Shown: positions 11,725-24,261, numbered from the stretch's first letter. The stretch is DNA of 64,000 bases from Hyaloscypha bicolor E (GCF_002865645.1 NW_020194518.1:1425463-1489462), one strand, 5' to 3'. The notes: generated from the letters alone by a model not told the origin. Translations and numbers: made by a program.

Positions 11725-13858
11725 ATGACATTTGCACTGGCTGTTGATTCGGATTTTTCTCTTAATCCTTTCTCTGAAAGTGCATTTCACAGTGGAAATG
11801 CAAGCCTGGAGATCTCTCCGAGCGCTCTCTCATTCGCTCAATTGATGCCCAGACAGCAGGAATGTGCTATCCCTGGTGATCGTATGAAGCCTCGTCCTTT
11901 ATCCATTATATTTTTACAGCCCAGTTACTGATTAGCTCCTAGATGTGTGCCCAAGTGGGGTTGCTGCTCTCCCACCGAGAATTGTGTAAGTGGGGGGAAG
12001 GTTGGTCTTCCTCACGGAGTACGGTGACTGATGTATTGCCAGATGTCCAACGGCTGCTGTGAGAAGCAACTTGAAACTTGCAGCGGCACAGGCTGTTATG
12101 CCACTGGCGCTACCTGCTGTACCAGCTATGCCTGCCCTGGTTCCGACAACTGTTTACTAGGGAAATGCTGTCCTAAAAACTCGCAAACCTGTCGAGGGAC
12201 GGGATGTTGGAAATCAGGCGCTGTTTGCTGCACTGGCAGTAGTGCTAGTGTATGTAGCAGTGGAGAAGAATGCTGTCCAACCGGCTGTATGCCCGCCGAT
12301 GATGGGAATACGTGTTGTGGGCAAAAGTATTGCACAGCCGGGGAATTCTGTTGCGCTGGACAGACTAGATGTTGTCCTGATGAATGGGAATGCTGTGGAG
12401 ACACGTGTATGATGGCAAACTTCCTACTGCGGTGTACGACTAACGCGCTATAGGCTGTTCTCCAGGCTCAGAGTGTTCTGAGGGAACGTGTGTCAGTACG
12501 ACAACGTCCACGACAAAGTCACGTTCAAAATCTTCATCCCAGTCGAAAACTCAATCAACTCCAAAATTGCCTACGTCTTCATCTGCAGCAGTTTCGACAA
12601 CTAAATCCTGCGTCACTGCAAGTCCCAGCCCGACTGGAGCAGCAATCAAGAACCTGCCCGTCATTGAGTTCATCTATATCGACACCGAGTTCGAATCCTT
12701 TGGAGATATTGTGAAGAGCATGTGCCTCGGCATGAATAACAGAAATGTGGTGGGGAACCAAGATATTCTCACCTATGCGGGCTCCAAAGACCCTTGCTAC
12801 AAAGACCGACGCGGCGAGGTGAAATGTGGTGGATGCTGTAGTAGTGAGTGACGAAAGGTTCCTCTTAAAATTCATGGTCGCTAACATGACGAAGATTTAC
12901 TCAAGGACTCTGGGCCTTTCAAAGGATTCCCCACTAGCTGTGTCACGGCCTGGACAAGCTGTGGAAGTGGAATGTGGGTATGTTTTGTGTAAATATGTAA
13001 GAATGATGGTGCCCTAAGGGCGGTGAAGAAGCTATAACGTGACAAGCTGCGACGAATATCCATTTGCTTCAACTGTCGAGGGTGGAGCAGGAGCTCACAA
13101 GAGTTGTGTCGTTGGCTTTCAAAACAGCTTGCAAGGAGGAAAATTAGGCCCATTCTTGAGCAAGTTGACCTATGGACAACAGTTCGTAGTACGGATCGTT
13201 GGGATCAATTGTGCAAATGTTCAGGAGTCTGATCTACAGGGCTGCGTGAATGGTGCATCGAAATTGAAACGTCAAGATGGTGGAGGGCAGAGCGACTCGG
13301 GCTTTACAGGTAAACATGCGTGTGGCTTTCATTTATTGCATGGGACTGGCAGTTGGTAGACCGGGTACGAGCGCTCGACAGTATTTCTAGCTCGAAGGCA
13401 GCTATCATGCCACTGCCAGATGGAGGCGGGCTGTACAGCGTTAGCCTTCGCCTGCAGTCAGGGGAAGTGCATTCAGTTTCAGTGTACAGCAATGCTGGAG
13501 CACAATTGGATGAGTACGTTCCTCATGTTCTCGCTCTTATATCCCTCCTATATCGGCGGCTGAAAGCTGATCATTTAAAAGTGGGTCGTTATCAATATCA
13601 TCTCTATCAACCACAGGCAGCTCCTTCGATTTCGACTTGGACTACGAGGAATACGGCGTCGGAGTCTTCGCATACACGAACCAAAATAGTATCAATGTAT
13701 CCTACTCAGTCAGCGTGACACCGAACACAGCCTCCGCAACCTCATCAGGCGCAACATCTACATCTACGTCTAAAAAGTCGAGTGCTACGGTGCTGACTTC
13801 AAGTTCATGGCTTTGGTTTTGTTGTTATGCTATTCTTTGGGGTTTCCATCTTCGATAA
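11725..13858 (+). CDS. Cys-rich surface/secreted protein with NucA/NucB-type nuclease-like domain
   Basis: Eight exons join in phase: 11725-11875, 11936-11985, 12043-12406, 12454-12843, 12895-12973, 13047-13309, 13360-13513 and 13621-13858, giving about 562 aa. The first third is packed with Cys pairs (GCCEK, TCCTS, KCCPK, ECCPTGC, FCCAG, ECCGDTC). A Ser/Thr linker leads to a region containing VIEFIYIDTEF, SCVTAW and the CDEYPFAST signature of the NucA/NucB deoxyribonuclease family (PF14040). The C-terminus is Ser/Thr-rich and ends in a hydrophobic SSSWLWFCCYAILW tail, consistent with a GPI signal. The N-terminal hydrophobic run VLAFAIFMTFALA begins at a GTG after an in-frame stop. The first ATG (11725) lies inside it, so the true start may come from an upstream exon. 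Nuclease activity is inferred only. Confidence 0.65.
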
Positions 13859-14070
13859 TATTCAAAGACGGAGGGCATCTTCAGAAACCCGAGAGGTATT
13901 CAGATAGGATGAAAGCGCGAATTAGCACATATTGCCACTTGTCAAATAGAGACCGCGAGTTTCAGGAAGAGATAATAATAACCAAGAAGAATCTGTAATG
14001 CCGGCGTAACACCACCTCTGAGCTGTGTGAGGAAAGACTTTGTTTTTATGTCTTGAGAAAAGATTGGAAA

Positions 14071-14892
14071 CTAAGTAAGCCCAAACCACTTCAAATCAAC
14101 ACTCTCATGCACCGGCACCGTATGTCCTACTCACGCGGCACTATACGCCGTGAACCTAGTCCCGCCCCGTACACCATCTACGTATATCCACTCTGCGGGC
14201 TATCCGTGACATTCTTCACCCCACTAACGCCCAAAACGCCACTCCACTCCTTCACCTCCTCCGCCAGATTCAGATAATTGACAAAATTATCCGCCGTCCC
14301 GTTCCACACCTGCATTTTCGGATAACTCCCGTTGAACGTTGGATACATGGCTGAACGACAGACGTCCATTGTGAAGGCGTCTTGTTGATGCCGTCAGCGC
14401 AGGTTGTTGTGGGCGAGGAGCCAGGAGACCCGGCTAGGCAGCCCGCTGCTACGCCCGAGTAACCAGAGCCGGCCGCGATGAGGTCCGGGTAGACTGCACA
14501 CATGACGTTTGTCATCATTGCGCCGGACGAAGTCCCGGTCACAAATACTCTTTTGGGGTCGGCGTTGTACTTCGTCAGGGTGTATTTTAGCATGTTGGCT
14601 ATGCCATTGCTGTCACCCCCGCCATCGTGGGAGAGGGTCTTGGTGGAGGCGATGTCCCAGCAGTTGTTGTCGTGTGGAGCGGAGGGGTAGGTGGCGATGA
14701 AGCCCTTGGGGTCGGCGAGTTGGGGACACTTGGTCATTTAGTAGTATTGTTGTCCGGTTCCGCTGTCTGGATGTAGCTTTTCTTTTGAGTCATGAAATGG
14801 CCAGTTGTGGGTGAGCTACTTACAGCTAAGATCACGGCAGGGTTGGTTGCAAGCTTGGCAGGCACATAGATGCTCAATGTGAGGCCAGTTTG
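14071..14892 (-). pseudogene. Acetylxylan esterase (CE1) pseudogene
   Basis: The minus strand encodes most of a CE1 acetylxylan/feruloyl esterase, an extracellular enzyme that deacetylates xylan. Exon 1 (from 14892) has LSIYVPAKLATNPAVILA, and an intron at 14777-14823 has canonical ends. Then follow GFIATYPS, NCWDI, the nucleophile motif GTSSGAMMTN, and MQVWNGTAD, the usual catalytic Asp region. Breaks are a TAA at 14738-14740 where the family has Gln, a one-base frame loss near 14.36-14.38 kb, a TAG at 14178-14180 where Lys is usual, a second frame shift just after it, and a TGA at 14131-14133 before the terminal GHTVPVHES segment with the expected catalytic His. It cannot make an active enzyme. 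The 5' end is not resolved. Confidence 0.85.
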
Positions 14893-16959
14893 GTGAAGCA
14901 ACAGTTGATATACTGTGCATTTTCTCCAGCGATTTCACTACCGATTTCACTGCCGGCGTGGGTTCTTCCATTTACCCGCCCATGTTTCCTTTGCTACAGT
15001 TGCATTTCAATGAGGCTGTTAATTCCAAATTGCGGATAAAGCTGCAAGCCCGACGCTACAAGTTCCTCTAATTACTAGACCGCAGGGAAGTGACTTCACT
15101 CCAAAGAGAAGGCTAACGGTAAACGCACCTAAAGAAGTACTTGCTACGTTGCATTGCTCTTTACTTGAAGGGGTTCAAAGGTCAGTGGTACAGTACTTCA
15201 ACATTCCTATGAGAGGGTACTGGTAACTGAAATAAGCCGCAATTGAATTTGGACTTGGCTCTTTTGTGTTGCACGCTCTTGGGAGGGAAATGAACTGAAA
15301 TGCACGGATTATGATTTAATCGAGAGGAATACAAGTTGAATGAATGATCGCCCAAACCAATATCTTCCTGGGCTGTCAAGGTGGTACGTGGGTCTGGTAA
15401 AAACTCGCGGAAGGTGAACACTTCAGCATCGTTTATTCGCACTAGGAAGTTGCAACTCAAATTCAAAGTCTATGATCAACAAAAAGCTTGAAGGCATCTA
15501 AGGAGGAGTGAATATGGTGTCTGGTAAGGGAGTGTATTACTTGCTGAGAAGATGAGGGGATATCTGAACCAATGGGAGCCGTTGTAATTGAGATGCGATA
15601 TGAAACGAGGCTCAAGGAAAGATTCGGTGATTTGGAATGTCATCTGATAGCAAGAAAACTTGAAAAGCATCATTGAGTAATCCAATGTCTAGCTTTGTTG
15701 TCGTCAATTTGGTGTGTATAACAGATTGATTCGGGATTTCAAATCTCAGGCCAACAGGAGACTTGATGATGTCTGAGAACTTATAGAACATTAAAGAGAT
15801 ATGCAACAAAATCTTCACTCCGAACATTCACTCGTTATTGACCACAATCTCAATGTCCCAGAACTTTTGGAACCTTGAGGCACGTGCAACAAATCGTTAG
15901 GATGGAATGATTCACTCCTCTAAACCTCCCCTAGTATGTATTAAATGCAAGATGACAAACGATAAGAGATCCTGGGCTCCCGTCTTGATACTTGAGAGAT
16001 CAAGGTGAGGCCACAGGGCTCTGCGTCGGGAGAGAATTGTCAGCAGTGAGTGGGGCCGTGAGAGCATCCACAACTTCCATCTGCAGGCTATTGTCGTACT
16101 TACGAGCTCCGCAGTAAGACTTGGAACAAGCACGTTGGAAAAAGGCTCCCATGAATTGCCAAAACGGGTGAAATGGAGGAGGTTGGCAAGCCGGAAAATG
16201 GATTAAGCGGGCCGTAGCCGACTTCAGAGCCAATATCCGCAATACCCGTTCCGCTTGGTAATCCGTCATGACGCGCTTTCAACTAGTCGCACTTTCAACA
16301 AACTGGACCGCAAGACTTCACTGGTAAATACGAAAAGCCACAGCTGGCTACCGCACCTGATACGCAAATATCTGAATCCAATTGACAACAGAAATTACCA
16401 TATAACCCACTTTGTCACCCATTTCCGCGTTCCGAAAAAACTGCCGGGGATAATTCGGCTTTAAGGAAATGCAGCCCCTCCAAAACTAGTGGCGACGTCA
16501 ATTCTTTCGTCTGATAGGGCACTGATCCCACTCTACCAACAGAATGGGCCTGGCCTTCACGCTCCCCATCCACTGTGATGACCATCGCCGTGCTTTTCTT
16601 GCCGCGGCGCTGCCCGGCGACCCGACGATGGCGCAAAGTTGTATCAACGGCGGGAAACGGTAGGTCCACCCTGCGCGTGGGGAGGGGAAGGCAAAATGTT
16701 GAAAGACTGTTGCCGCTGCTGCTGCTTTGCTTCTAAGCAGCTCGCATTCGCGTTAACGCCTTCGTTACCTATATCAGTTTCCCACTGAGGATCGAGATTA
16801 CCAAGCGGTAATTCTTGTTGCGAGATAGAGAGGTGGTATAGAGATGTGTTGACGTTCACTGTTTTGGCTGGATATAACGAGAGAGAGAACGAACGCGAGA
16901 GAGAGAGAGAGAGCGAGGAATTTTGGAGGAGGCGACCCCACTTACGAACCGGCATCGAC
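14893..16959. other. Intergenic region without a recognised gene
   Basis: About 2 kb of normal-composition DNA. Open stretches at 15182-15466, 15476-15827 and 16000-16282 (minus) and 16255-16464 (plus) have no domain, codon pattern or splice context I recognise. The right part is the promoter and leader of the MFS gene and includes the GA tract at 16879-16917. The left part may hold degraded 5' sequence of the CE1 pseudogene. Confidence 0.5.
16879..16917. repeat. GA-rich simple repeat in the MFS leader
   Basis: Interrupted (GA)n tract ending about 43 bp before the MFS start codon. It is probably in the 5' UTR; such purine tracts are common in fungal leaders. Confidence 0.6.
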
Positions 16960-19211
16960 ATGGCAGACATCACCGAGAAAGAAAATGATGAGGAGACGTT
17001 CGTTGATCCGACAGATGACTCTGCGTACAGTCTGCCCACGAAAGACTTCGAGCCTATTTCTACAGCTGCTTCGAAAGCTGCAACTCGATCGAACTCTCAT
17101 GCAAGGAATAAGCCAACTTCTCTACAGTCTTTGAGTCGGGCAAGGTCGAATAATGGGTATGGGTGTGACGATACGCAGGATAGCTCGCAGGAGGAACTCG
17201 GGGATGTGGAGATTGGGAGGCAGGAGAAGGACCCGTGGGAGGTGAGGTGGGATGGTGGGGATAGCGATCCTGCGAATCCGAGGAGTATGACAATGGGGAG
17301 AAGGTGGATCATTGTGATTATTGTGAGCGCGAGTTCGCTCTGTGTGTGAGTACTGCCTTTCTTGATCTTATGGAGGTGGGTGATATATGGGACGAAAATT
17401 GTGCTAGTCAAGTTGAGAGGAAAACGGGAGAAGAGCATTTGGATGCGCGAGGTCAGATGAATACCGGTAACACAAGTGCTGACAACTCCTAGGACCTGCA
17501 CATCATCCATGTACACGTCAACATATGCTCAAATCACAACAGAGTTTCACTGCTCTAGAATTGTTGCAACTCTTGGTCTTTCCCTCTACATCATGGGACT
17601 GGGAATCGGTCCCATGTTGTTGGGTCCTCTGTCGTACGTGATAAAGATGCCCCCTCAATTCGTATAACTAACACCAAGACAGTGAGTTCTATGGAAGACG
17701 ACCAATATATCTCGTCTCTTTCAGCTTTTTCCTAATTTGGATCATCCCCTCAGCCGTGGCCCAGAATATTCAGACAATGTTAGTAGCACGATTTATTGAC
17801 GGACTTTCGGGAAGTGCCTTTTTGTCCGTCGCTGGAGGTACTGTGGGCGACATGTTTAACCGAGAACAACTTCAATTCCCGATGTTGATTTACACCGCAT
17901 CACCGTTTATAGGCCCATCAATTGGGCCCTTGATTGGTGGCTTCATCAATCAATACACTACGTGGAGATGGACCTTCTATCTCCTCCTTATCTGGGCCGG
18001 AATAAACCTGGGCATGATTTCGCTACTCGTGCCAGAGACATACCACCCAGTCTTGCTGCGTAACAAAGCGCGACAGCTTCGAAAGGAAACCGGAGACGAG
18101 CGCTGGAAAGCTCCGATGGAGAAAATGAACAAATCGATACCAAAAACGATTGCATATTCGTTGCTGCGACCTTTTCAGCTATTGCTTTTGGAGCCCATGG
18201 TCACACTCCTGTGTCTGTTTTCGGCAATCCTGCTCGGCATTCTTTATTTGTTCTTCGGAGCACTTCCGCTGGTTTTCGAAGGTAATCACGGATTCACACT
18301 ATCGCAGACTGGCTTGACTTTCTTGGGCATTTTCGTCGGAATGGTGCTGGGGGCTGCAACGGATCCGCTTTGGCATAGGAACTACGACCGATTGATCAAG
18401 CAACGAGAGCTTGCAACTGGCGAAATCGGTGGCAGCGAACCCGAATACAGACTGCCCCCTTCCATTGCAGGAGCTATCCTCGTGCCTATTGGGCTGTTCG
18501 TATTCGCATGGACGACGTACTCCTCGGTCCACTGGGTCGTTCCTATCATCGGATCAAGTATTTTTGGCATAGGGTAAGTCTTTCATTTCTTTCCTTTGTA
18601 TGAGTTGATAGAGGCGTTCAATGCATCATGCTCGAGCGCGGGTGGCGTTTCAATACGGGCCGTTCCTGCAGATCATCATACCTCAATCATCAATCGAAGC
18701 CTCTTCCGTTTCGGAGATTTCCCGTATCCCTCTCCCTCAGCCGCAGCATCCCCCCCACCCCCTCCCCTGAGCTACAACCCCCACAGGCGTGCACATGACG
18801 CACGCTGCACGTGCCGGGGCACTCCTCACCTCACACCCCTACCAATACGTGGCTAACCGCCCACACCGCCCAGAACCCTCCTCGTCTTCAGTGGCATCTT
18901 CACCTTCCTAGTCGACGCCTACCCACTTTATGCAGCCTCTTCGTTGGCCGCCAATAGCTTCGCCCGCAGCAGCTTCGGTGGTAAGTGCCTCTCATCCTAT
19001 CGCTCTTGATATCCTTTTGCGGCTGAGGTGGAGCTGACGCTCCTCGGCAGCGGCGTTCCCTTTATTTGGAGTGCAGATGTACAGGGCGCTCGGTGATCAG
19101 TGGGCAACGAGTCTGTTGGCTTTTTTGACGGTCGCTATGATGCCTTTCCCGTACCTGTTCTTTAAATATGGAAAGAAGATCAGGGGGAAGAGTCGGTTTG
19201 CGACGGCGTGA
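16960..19211 (+). CDS. MFS transporter, DHA1 drug/polyamine type
   Basis: Five exons (16960-17345, 17493-17633, 17683-18573, 18874-18980, 19051-19211) join in phase to about 561 aa. A long hydrophilic Ser-rich N-terminus (about 125 aa) has DPANPRSM just before the first membrane span, as in fungal multidrug and polyamine proton antiporters. Helix 2-3 carries LGPLSEFYGRRPIY, the MFS motif A region. LVARFIDGLSGSAFLSVAGG, SPFIGPSIGPLIGGFI and WRWTFYLLLIW match the DHA1 pattern. The last exons give FTFLVDAYPLYAASSLAANS and end GKKIRGKSRFATA. The fourth intron (18574-18873) is 300 nt, unusually long beside the 49-147 nt introns elsewhere in the gene. Substrate cannot be read from sequence. The product should sit in the plasma membrane. 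Confidence 0.92.
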
Positions 19212-21320
19212 ACTTACAGCATGGCTTTGCTTCTTGTGTATTGTTTCAGACCCCCTTTTGTTATTGGATAGAAAAGGACGGAGGGATATTTTTGGCATGC
19301 ATAGCGAGGATATAATGGGGAATCAAAAAGCATTGGGAGCATCAAACACATCACACAGATCCGTCTTTCGAAGCGGTGCCAATGTCTCGAATACAGAGAT
19401 CAGCTCGCAAATCCAATTCAGTTCCAAAAATTACCAAGTCCTTGATCCTGGTCCGTTGCACGGCATGAAGTAAAAGCCCTCGAGGGCGCTCGAGTCGAGT
19501 CAGATGACGGAAACACATGTGTGAAACAAAACTCACCGCCTCCGTTTCGCACTCCAGTCACAGCAGAGAGATAACGTGATTGCCCCCTTTACCTCGCACA
19601 TCACAGAGCCCCCCACCATACGCAGTTACCCCTCGCTCACCGAGTCCATGCCCCAGTCCCACTCCCAGTACCCAGCCACCAAAGGAAAGACACGCACCCC
19701 CGGTTCGGCCCGTGGACCAAGACAGGCAAGGAGGGCTTACCGAGATGCCGAGTAACCTTGAAGACAGAGGCTGCAGAAGACAGCCAACCAGAATGAGGTC
19801 GATTGTGATGTGGCGTTGACAACGAGAGCATGTGACCGCCTTGTGGTGATATTGTGCAACAAAAGAAGCATCTCGCAGGTCTTGGCGACCCGTAGGAATG
19901 ACTATCACATCCAGCCACCACCCACTAATCTCAAAATGTGGTTTTTCTTTGAGAAGGACAAGCAGGGGCTATCACCTGTTCCAAAAGACAAGATTGTGAC
20001 GGTGATTTTGTGAAGCAGACTGCAAATAACGACCCCTGTCCGTAAGCGAGGCGGCTTCGCTGTGGCTGGGCGTCCGTCTGTGCGAAATCAAAGGATCAAC
20101 ACCAACACTAATCCCTCGCGCAACACAACACCACAGCACACGACCTCCACGCGCCCCACGGCAAGGCAAGCCCATCAATTGTGCTCCCAAGCCCTCCTCC
20201 TCCTCCACCGCAGCTTCAAAACCCTCCTCCCCCCACCGTGCACTGCGAGGCCGCGAGGCCGCGAGGGGCAAATTTCGCGCATAGCAGTCGGAAAGAAGGA
20301 AGAGCGCTAACCCCGCCTCTCCACCCCCAGCTTCGATACCAGCCCCGAACCGCGAACGAAAGCGAACGAAGCGAGGAAAGGAGAGGAGCGAATACGGAAG
20401 ATTTGCTCCAGCCAGCGTCACATTGGGACTGAAGAATCGAAGGAAAAGGGGGAGCTTGGTCGGGCATCAATTCGATTTTCATGCCACATTTGCTGCGGCT
20501 GCAACAGTAGTAGTGCGCGGATACCTGCAGTGTTACACAGCATTGTTCACCTACCCCCCTTTTTGTTCCCAATTACGCTGGGGCCAAGCCGTGGCGTTGG
20601 GTGTACAGAGGAGCCATTTCCTGCCACTGCGACGAGTGAACGTGGGGGTCCTTGCCTCAGAGAGGGAGCGATTGTGGTGGTATTGGTCGGCGACCAGAAG
20701 CTGTGTGAAGACGGACGTGGGTATTACATACAAAGACTTTGGGAAGGTTCGCTAGTCCGTGGCACAAGGGATAGCTTTGGGAAGCGGCAGGCAGTACACG
20801 AGTGCCTGCGAACTCGTGCCTGTGTGCGGATAGGCACGCGACGAAACGTGGTGTGGGAGTCAGCAAGTGCCGGGTACGTGCCTCTGTCTGGGAGCTTTGC
20901 GAGCACTTTGGGGGCGCATTGAATTACAGGAACGAGAAAGTCTCGAGGTCGTTGCTTGCTGAAGAGACCAGACGGCACTGTTGACGCTGTTACGAGACCG
21001 GCGAGGAGACCTTGGGCTGAAGTCAAGGCTTGAGAGAAAGAAAAAGAGAGGTTGATTTGCGAGTTGATTTGCAAGTGGCAGACAAGGTCATTGTGCATTC
21101 TTGGTACGCCAGCACAGGGTTCACGGTACCCCCATCCGTGCCTCCCTGCGGGCCTTGCACGACGGGCCTCCTGCGGCTGCAGCATTGTTTCCAGGGATTC
21201 CCGACGAAGCAGATAGGGACTAGGGTCCTAATTGAATTTTTGACGAGGTGTGGTTTCGCAAAGGGCAAGAGCTAGCTTACTCAGAACGGTCGAACCCTCT
21301 AGAGTGGGTTATAAGACAGC
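19212..21320. other. Long intergenic/5' leader region upstream of acuK
   Basis: About 2.1 kb between the MFS stop and the acuK start. It is C/T-rich around 19.56-19.70 and 20.1-20.35 kb, with GCGAGG-type short repeats near 20.25 and 20.35 kb. Many overlapping open stretches on both strands are low-complexity and inconsistent with each other. Conserved fungal regulators often have long promoters and leaders, which is the simplest reading. No RNA gene was recognised. Confidence 0.5.
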
Positions 21321-23552
21321 ATGTCGGGAGATAGTGAAATTGATGATCCTGACGTTTCAGATGGCGGGTCGGAGAATGAGTATAGTGAGCATGAGCAAGA
21401 GCTTGATGTAGGCAAGGAGGAAGACGATATGGCCGAACAGAAGTTCGGACCCGGTGGTGAGGAGAATGGAAAGGATGGAACGGCGGCTACAAAGCCAAAG
21501 CTCGACCCGAAGGATCCATTGAGGCCAAGGAGGAAGAAGGCTAGGAGAGCCTGCTTTGCATGCCAAAGAGCCCATTTGACCTGTGGTATGTTTGCTTCCT
21601 TCGCATGAAAGTTGATGGTTTTCTCTACATTAGCTTCTGCCAAGCGATTTATCCAAACTCTTATCAGCAGTTGCTAATCAACTTTATTGTAGGCGATGAG
21701 CGTCCTTGCCAACGTTGTATAAAGAGAGGTCTTGCGGATGCTTGTCAAGACGGAGTTCGGAAGAAGGCAAAATACCTTCATGATGCCCCTCCAGAAGCTC
21801 TGCGACCAGTTTTAGGACCAAACTACAACCAAGTCAACAACGCGAGAAACAACGGCCCTCCAACGACGAGCACCTCTGCCTCTGATACCTCTCCAATTGG
21901 TGGCTTTTTCACGCAACCAGATATCTCGCCATCATATAACATCTTCGCCGCTCCGCAACAACAAATGCCTCCCCCGATGCAGGCAAGACTTTCTTACGGA
22001 AGCCAACAATCACCTCTATCTCCCACCTTCCAGAACCAGTTGAACCGCCAATCGATGTCGGGACTTTCTCATGTATCGAATGATCCCCAGCCTTTTGGCA
22101 GCGCGTTATTCGACCCGAGCAACCCCGCATTGTTTAACTTTGATTTGGAAGGCTTGAATTTTGGAAATCATTACGGTGCATTGGAGTTTGGCATGTTGAA
22201 CCATATGTCCTCTGGGGCTGCTGAGACACCATCGAAGGAATCAATCTCTTCAGTTGGGATGGGCGATATTCATTACAACAACGGACAACAAGTTTACAAT
22301 GTGGGCCAATTCGGACAAGTGTATCCTCAGGATATGCTTCCCGATTTTGCAGGGCAGAACCAGATGTTTAATGTTCATCAAGGCCTACCCCATGCATACG
22401 CCATTGCTACAGGACCAACGAGTCATCAAAGTCCGAGCACAGATGCGAGTCCAGGAGCAAGTGGTTTGGGATTTGACAGCTCGCCAACCACTACAAATTA
22501 TACATCTGCTACTACGCCACATCAATCAACTGCCGCCCAACGACCAGCAAAGCGACAAGATACAAAGGCTCCGTCGGGTAAATTTGGACCAGCTTCCGTT
22601 CTTGGCAAACGCTCTCGCGATCCTTCATCCATCTATGATACGGTCCACGAGCCTTACCCCTATACAACTGGCTTCCATAGCTTAACTGCATTCCTTCAGC
22701 GACGCTTCTCTGCCAGCAAAACTCTCCGCATCGCCAAAGCCCTGGCTTCTATCCGACCCTCCTTCATCTCCTGCACCAAGACCCTCGGTAGACAAGACTT
22801 AATCTTCATGGAAAAGTGCTTCCAAAGAACCCTCTTCGAATACGAGCACTTCATGATCGACTGTGCCACACCGACCATTGTCTGCCGCCGAACAGGCGAG
22901 ATCGCCGCCTCCAACCGAGAGTTCACCCTGCTCACAGGCTGGAAGAACAACGTCCTTCTAGGCAAAGACCCGAATCTCAACATCAACACCGGCAGAAGCA
23001 ACTCTGAAGGAGGTAGTTCCGGACCCGCAAGTCTGGGCAATTCGGGGCGAGCAGGCCTCAGCACTCCTCGGATGCGCTCATTAAGTTTCGCAGACACTCA
23101 AGCCAAAGAAGGCAGGCTACAGCCTGCGTTTTTGGCAGAGCTACTGGACGACGATAGCGTCATCGAATTCTACGAAGACTTTGCGCGTTTAGCATTCGGC
23201 GACAGTCGCGGCAGCGTTAACAAAAAATGCCGCCTCTTGAAATACCAATCCAAAGAAGAGCTCGAGAATTCGAAATCACCCGAGCAGAAAGACGGTACGC
23301 TGAAGACGCGGAAGCCCGAGCCGGCTGGTGGGATTGGAGGTATGGGGAATAGAGTGAGAGAAATTGATGGCGAGCATGGGATTAAGAATCGCACGAAGGA
23401 TGGGAAGATTGATTGTAGTTATTGCTGGACGGTGAAGAGGGATGTCTTTGATATCCCGATGTTGATTGTTATGAACGTATGTTCCTCCCTTTCCTCCCCT
23501 TCCATTTGATCATCTCATAGCTGATGAAAAATAGTTCCTTCCCTGCATCTAA
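21321..23552 (+). CDS. acuK: Gluconeogenesis transcription activator AcuK (Zn2Cys6, PAS)
   Basis: Three exons (21321-21585, 21693-23476, 23535-23552) give about 688 aa. An acidic N-terminus leads to a basic run and a Zn2Cys6 cluster, [12 protein letters not shown] plus [13 protein letters not shown]. The 107-nt intron splits it inside the Gly after the fourth Cys. The following [14 protein letters not shown] is the ERT1/AcuK signature. The middle is Gln/Ser/Pro-rich. The C-terminus has the ERT1-type PAS region: [34 protein letters not shown] and FTLLTGW. Family members bind promoters of gluconeogenic genes such as PEP carboxykinase and fructose-1,6-bisphosphatase, in AcuK usually with AcuM. 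The last exon is only 18 nt and encodes FLPCI plus stop. Nuclear localisation is expected. Confidence 0.93.
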
Positions 23553-24261
23553 ACCGGCTCGGTTGGTACACAAAAGAATGCGCCTTTGATTTGGCTTTGG
23601 GATTGGGATAACACGGTGCATGGCAGGGCGCGACGGTTACGATCGATGGCATTGAACTTGGGACTTGCATGCATGGAACGGATTTGGAGCTTGGGATTCG
23701 GATCAGCAAAGAGGATAACATCTTGGGCGGCGTTCTGGAATTTGTTTGCCCTTTCTTAAATTTTTTTGATGTGTTCTGGCCCTCCCATGAGCTAGCTAAC
23801 TTCTCGAATTCGATTTCCGAAAACCCATTCGGTGGGGGATAGTTCGTGGCTGGGCCGGAATATATGGCTTGTTGCCTGGTGTGGATATTTGCATGAGATT
23901 CGGACTAAGATTTTAATGAAAAATCTGGGCTGGGCTCGTAAATACAAAATGAAGTACAGTTCTGCAACCACTGAGCCGATGACATAAATTGCGAGATATT
24001 GCAAAAGGGGAGCCCAGTGAAGCTAAAAGATAGAAGCTTTTCGTAGCCTTGCCGTTGCCCCACTACAAAACCCCGTCATCGGCTTGATATTCCGACCGCT
24101 CTGACAGCCTTGTCTCTCTTTGATTTATCCACCGTCTTCCACCACTTCTCAACTCAACCACGCTCGCTTCCACGAACGACTATTGCTCCCCCATTCAGCT
24201 TTGAGAGAAAATAGAGAATTGAAGAAGGTCGAGGAGAGGATTGGACTGGCAGATAGTCAAA
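23553..24261. other. Intergenic region between acuK and FMN1
   Basis: About 0.7 kb holding the acuK 3' UTR and the FMN1 promoter. From about 24.1 kb the sequence is C/T-rich, as in fungal core promoters. No gene seen. Confidence 0.6.

Noticed and set aside
12126..12404. Antisense open frame across the Cys-rich exon
   Set aside because: It is the mirror of TGT-rich coding sequence; the plus-strand exon has clean splice sites and a recognised domain downstream.
12978..13046. Donor at 12978 for the fifth intron of the nuclease-like gene
   Set aside because: It leaves the wrong phase for the CDEYPFAST exon; the donor at 12974 keeps the frame.
16000..16282. Overlapping minus-strand frames with Pro- and Ser-rich sequence
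   Set aside because: No domain and no consistent exon joins. I could not support a gene.
19558..20922. Many overlapping frames upstream of acuK
   Set aside because: They occur on both strands, are low complexity and contradict each other; the region is better explained as promoter and leader.
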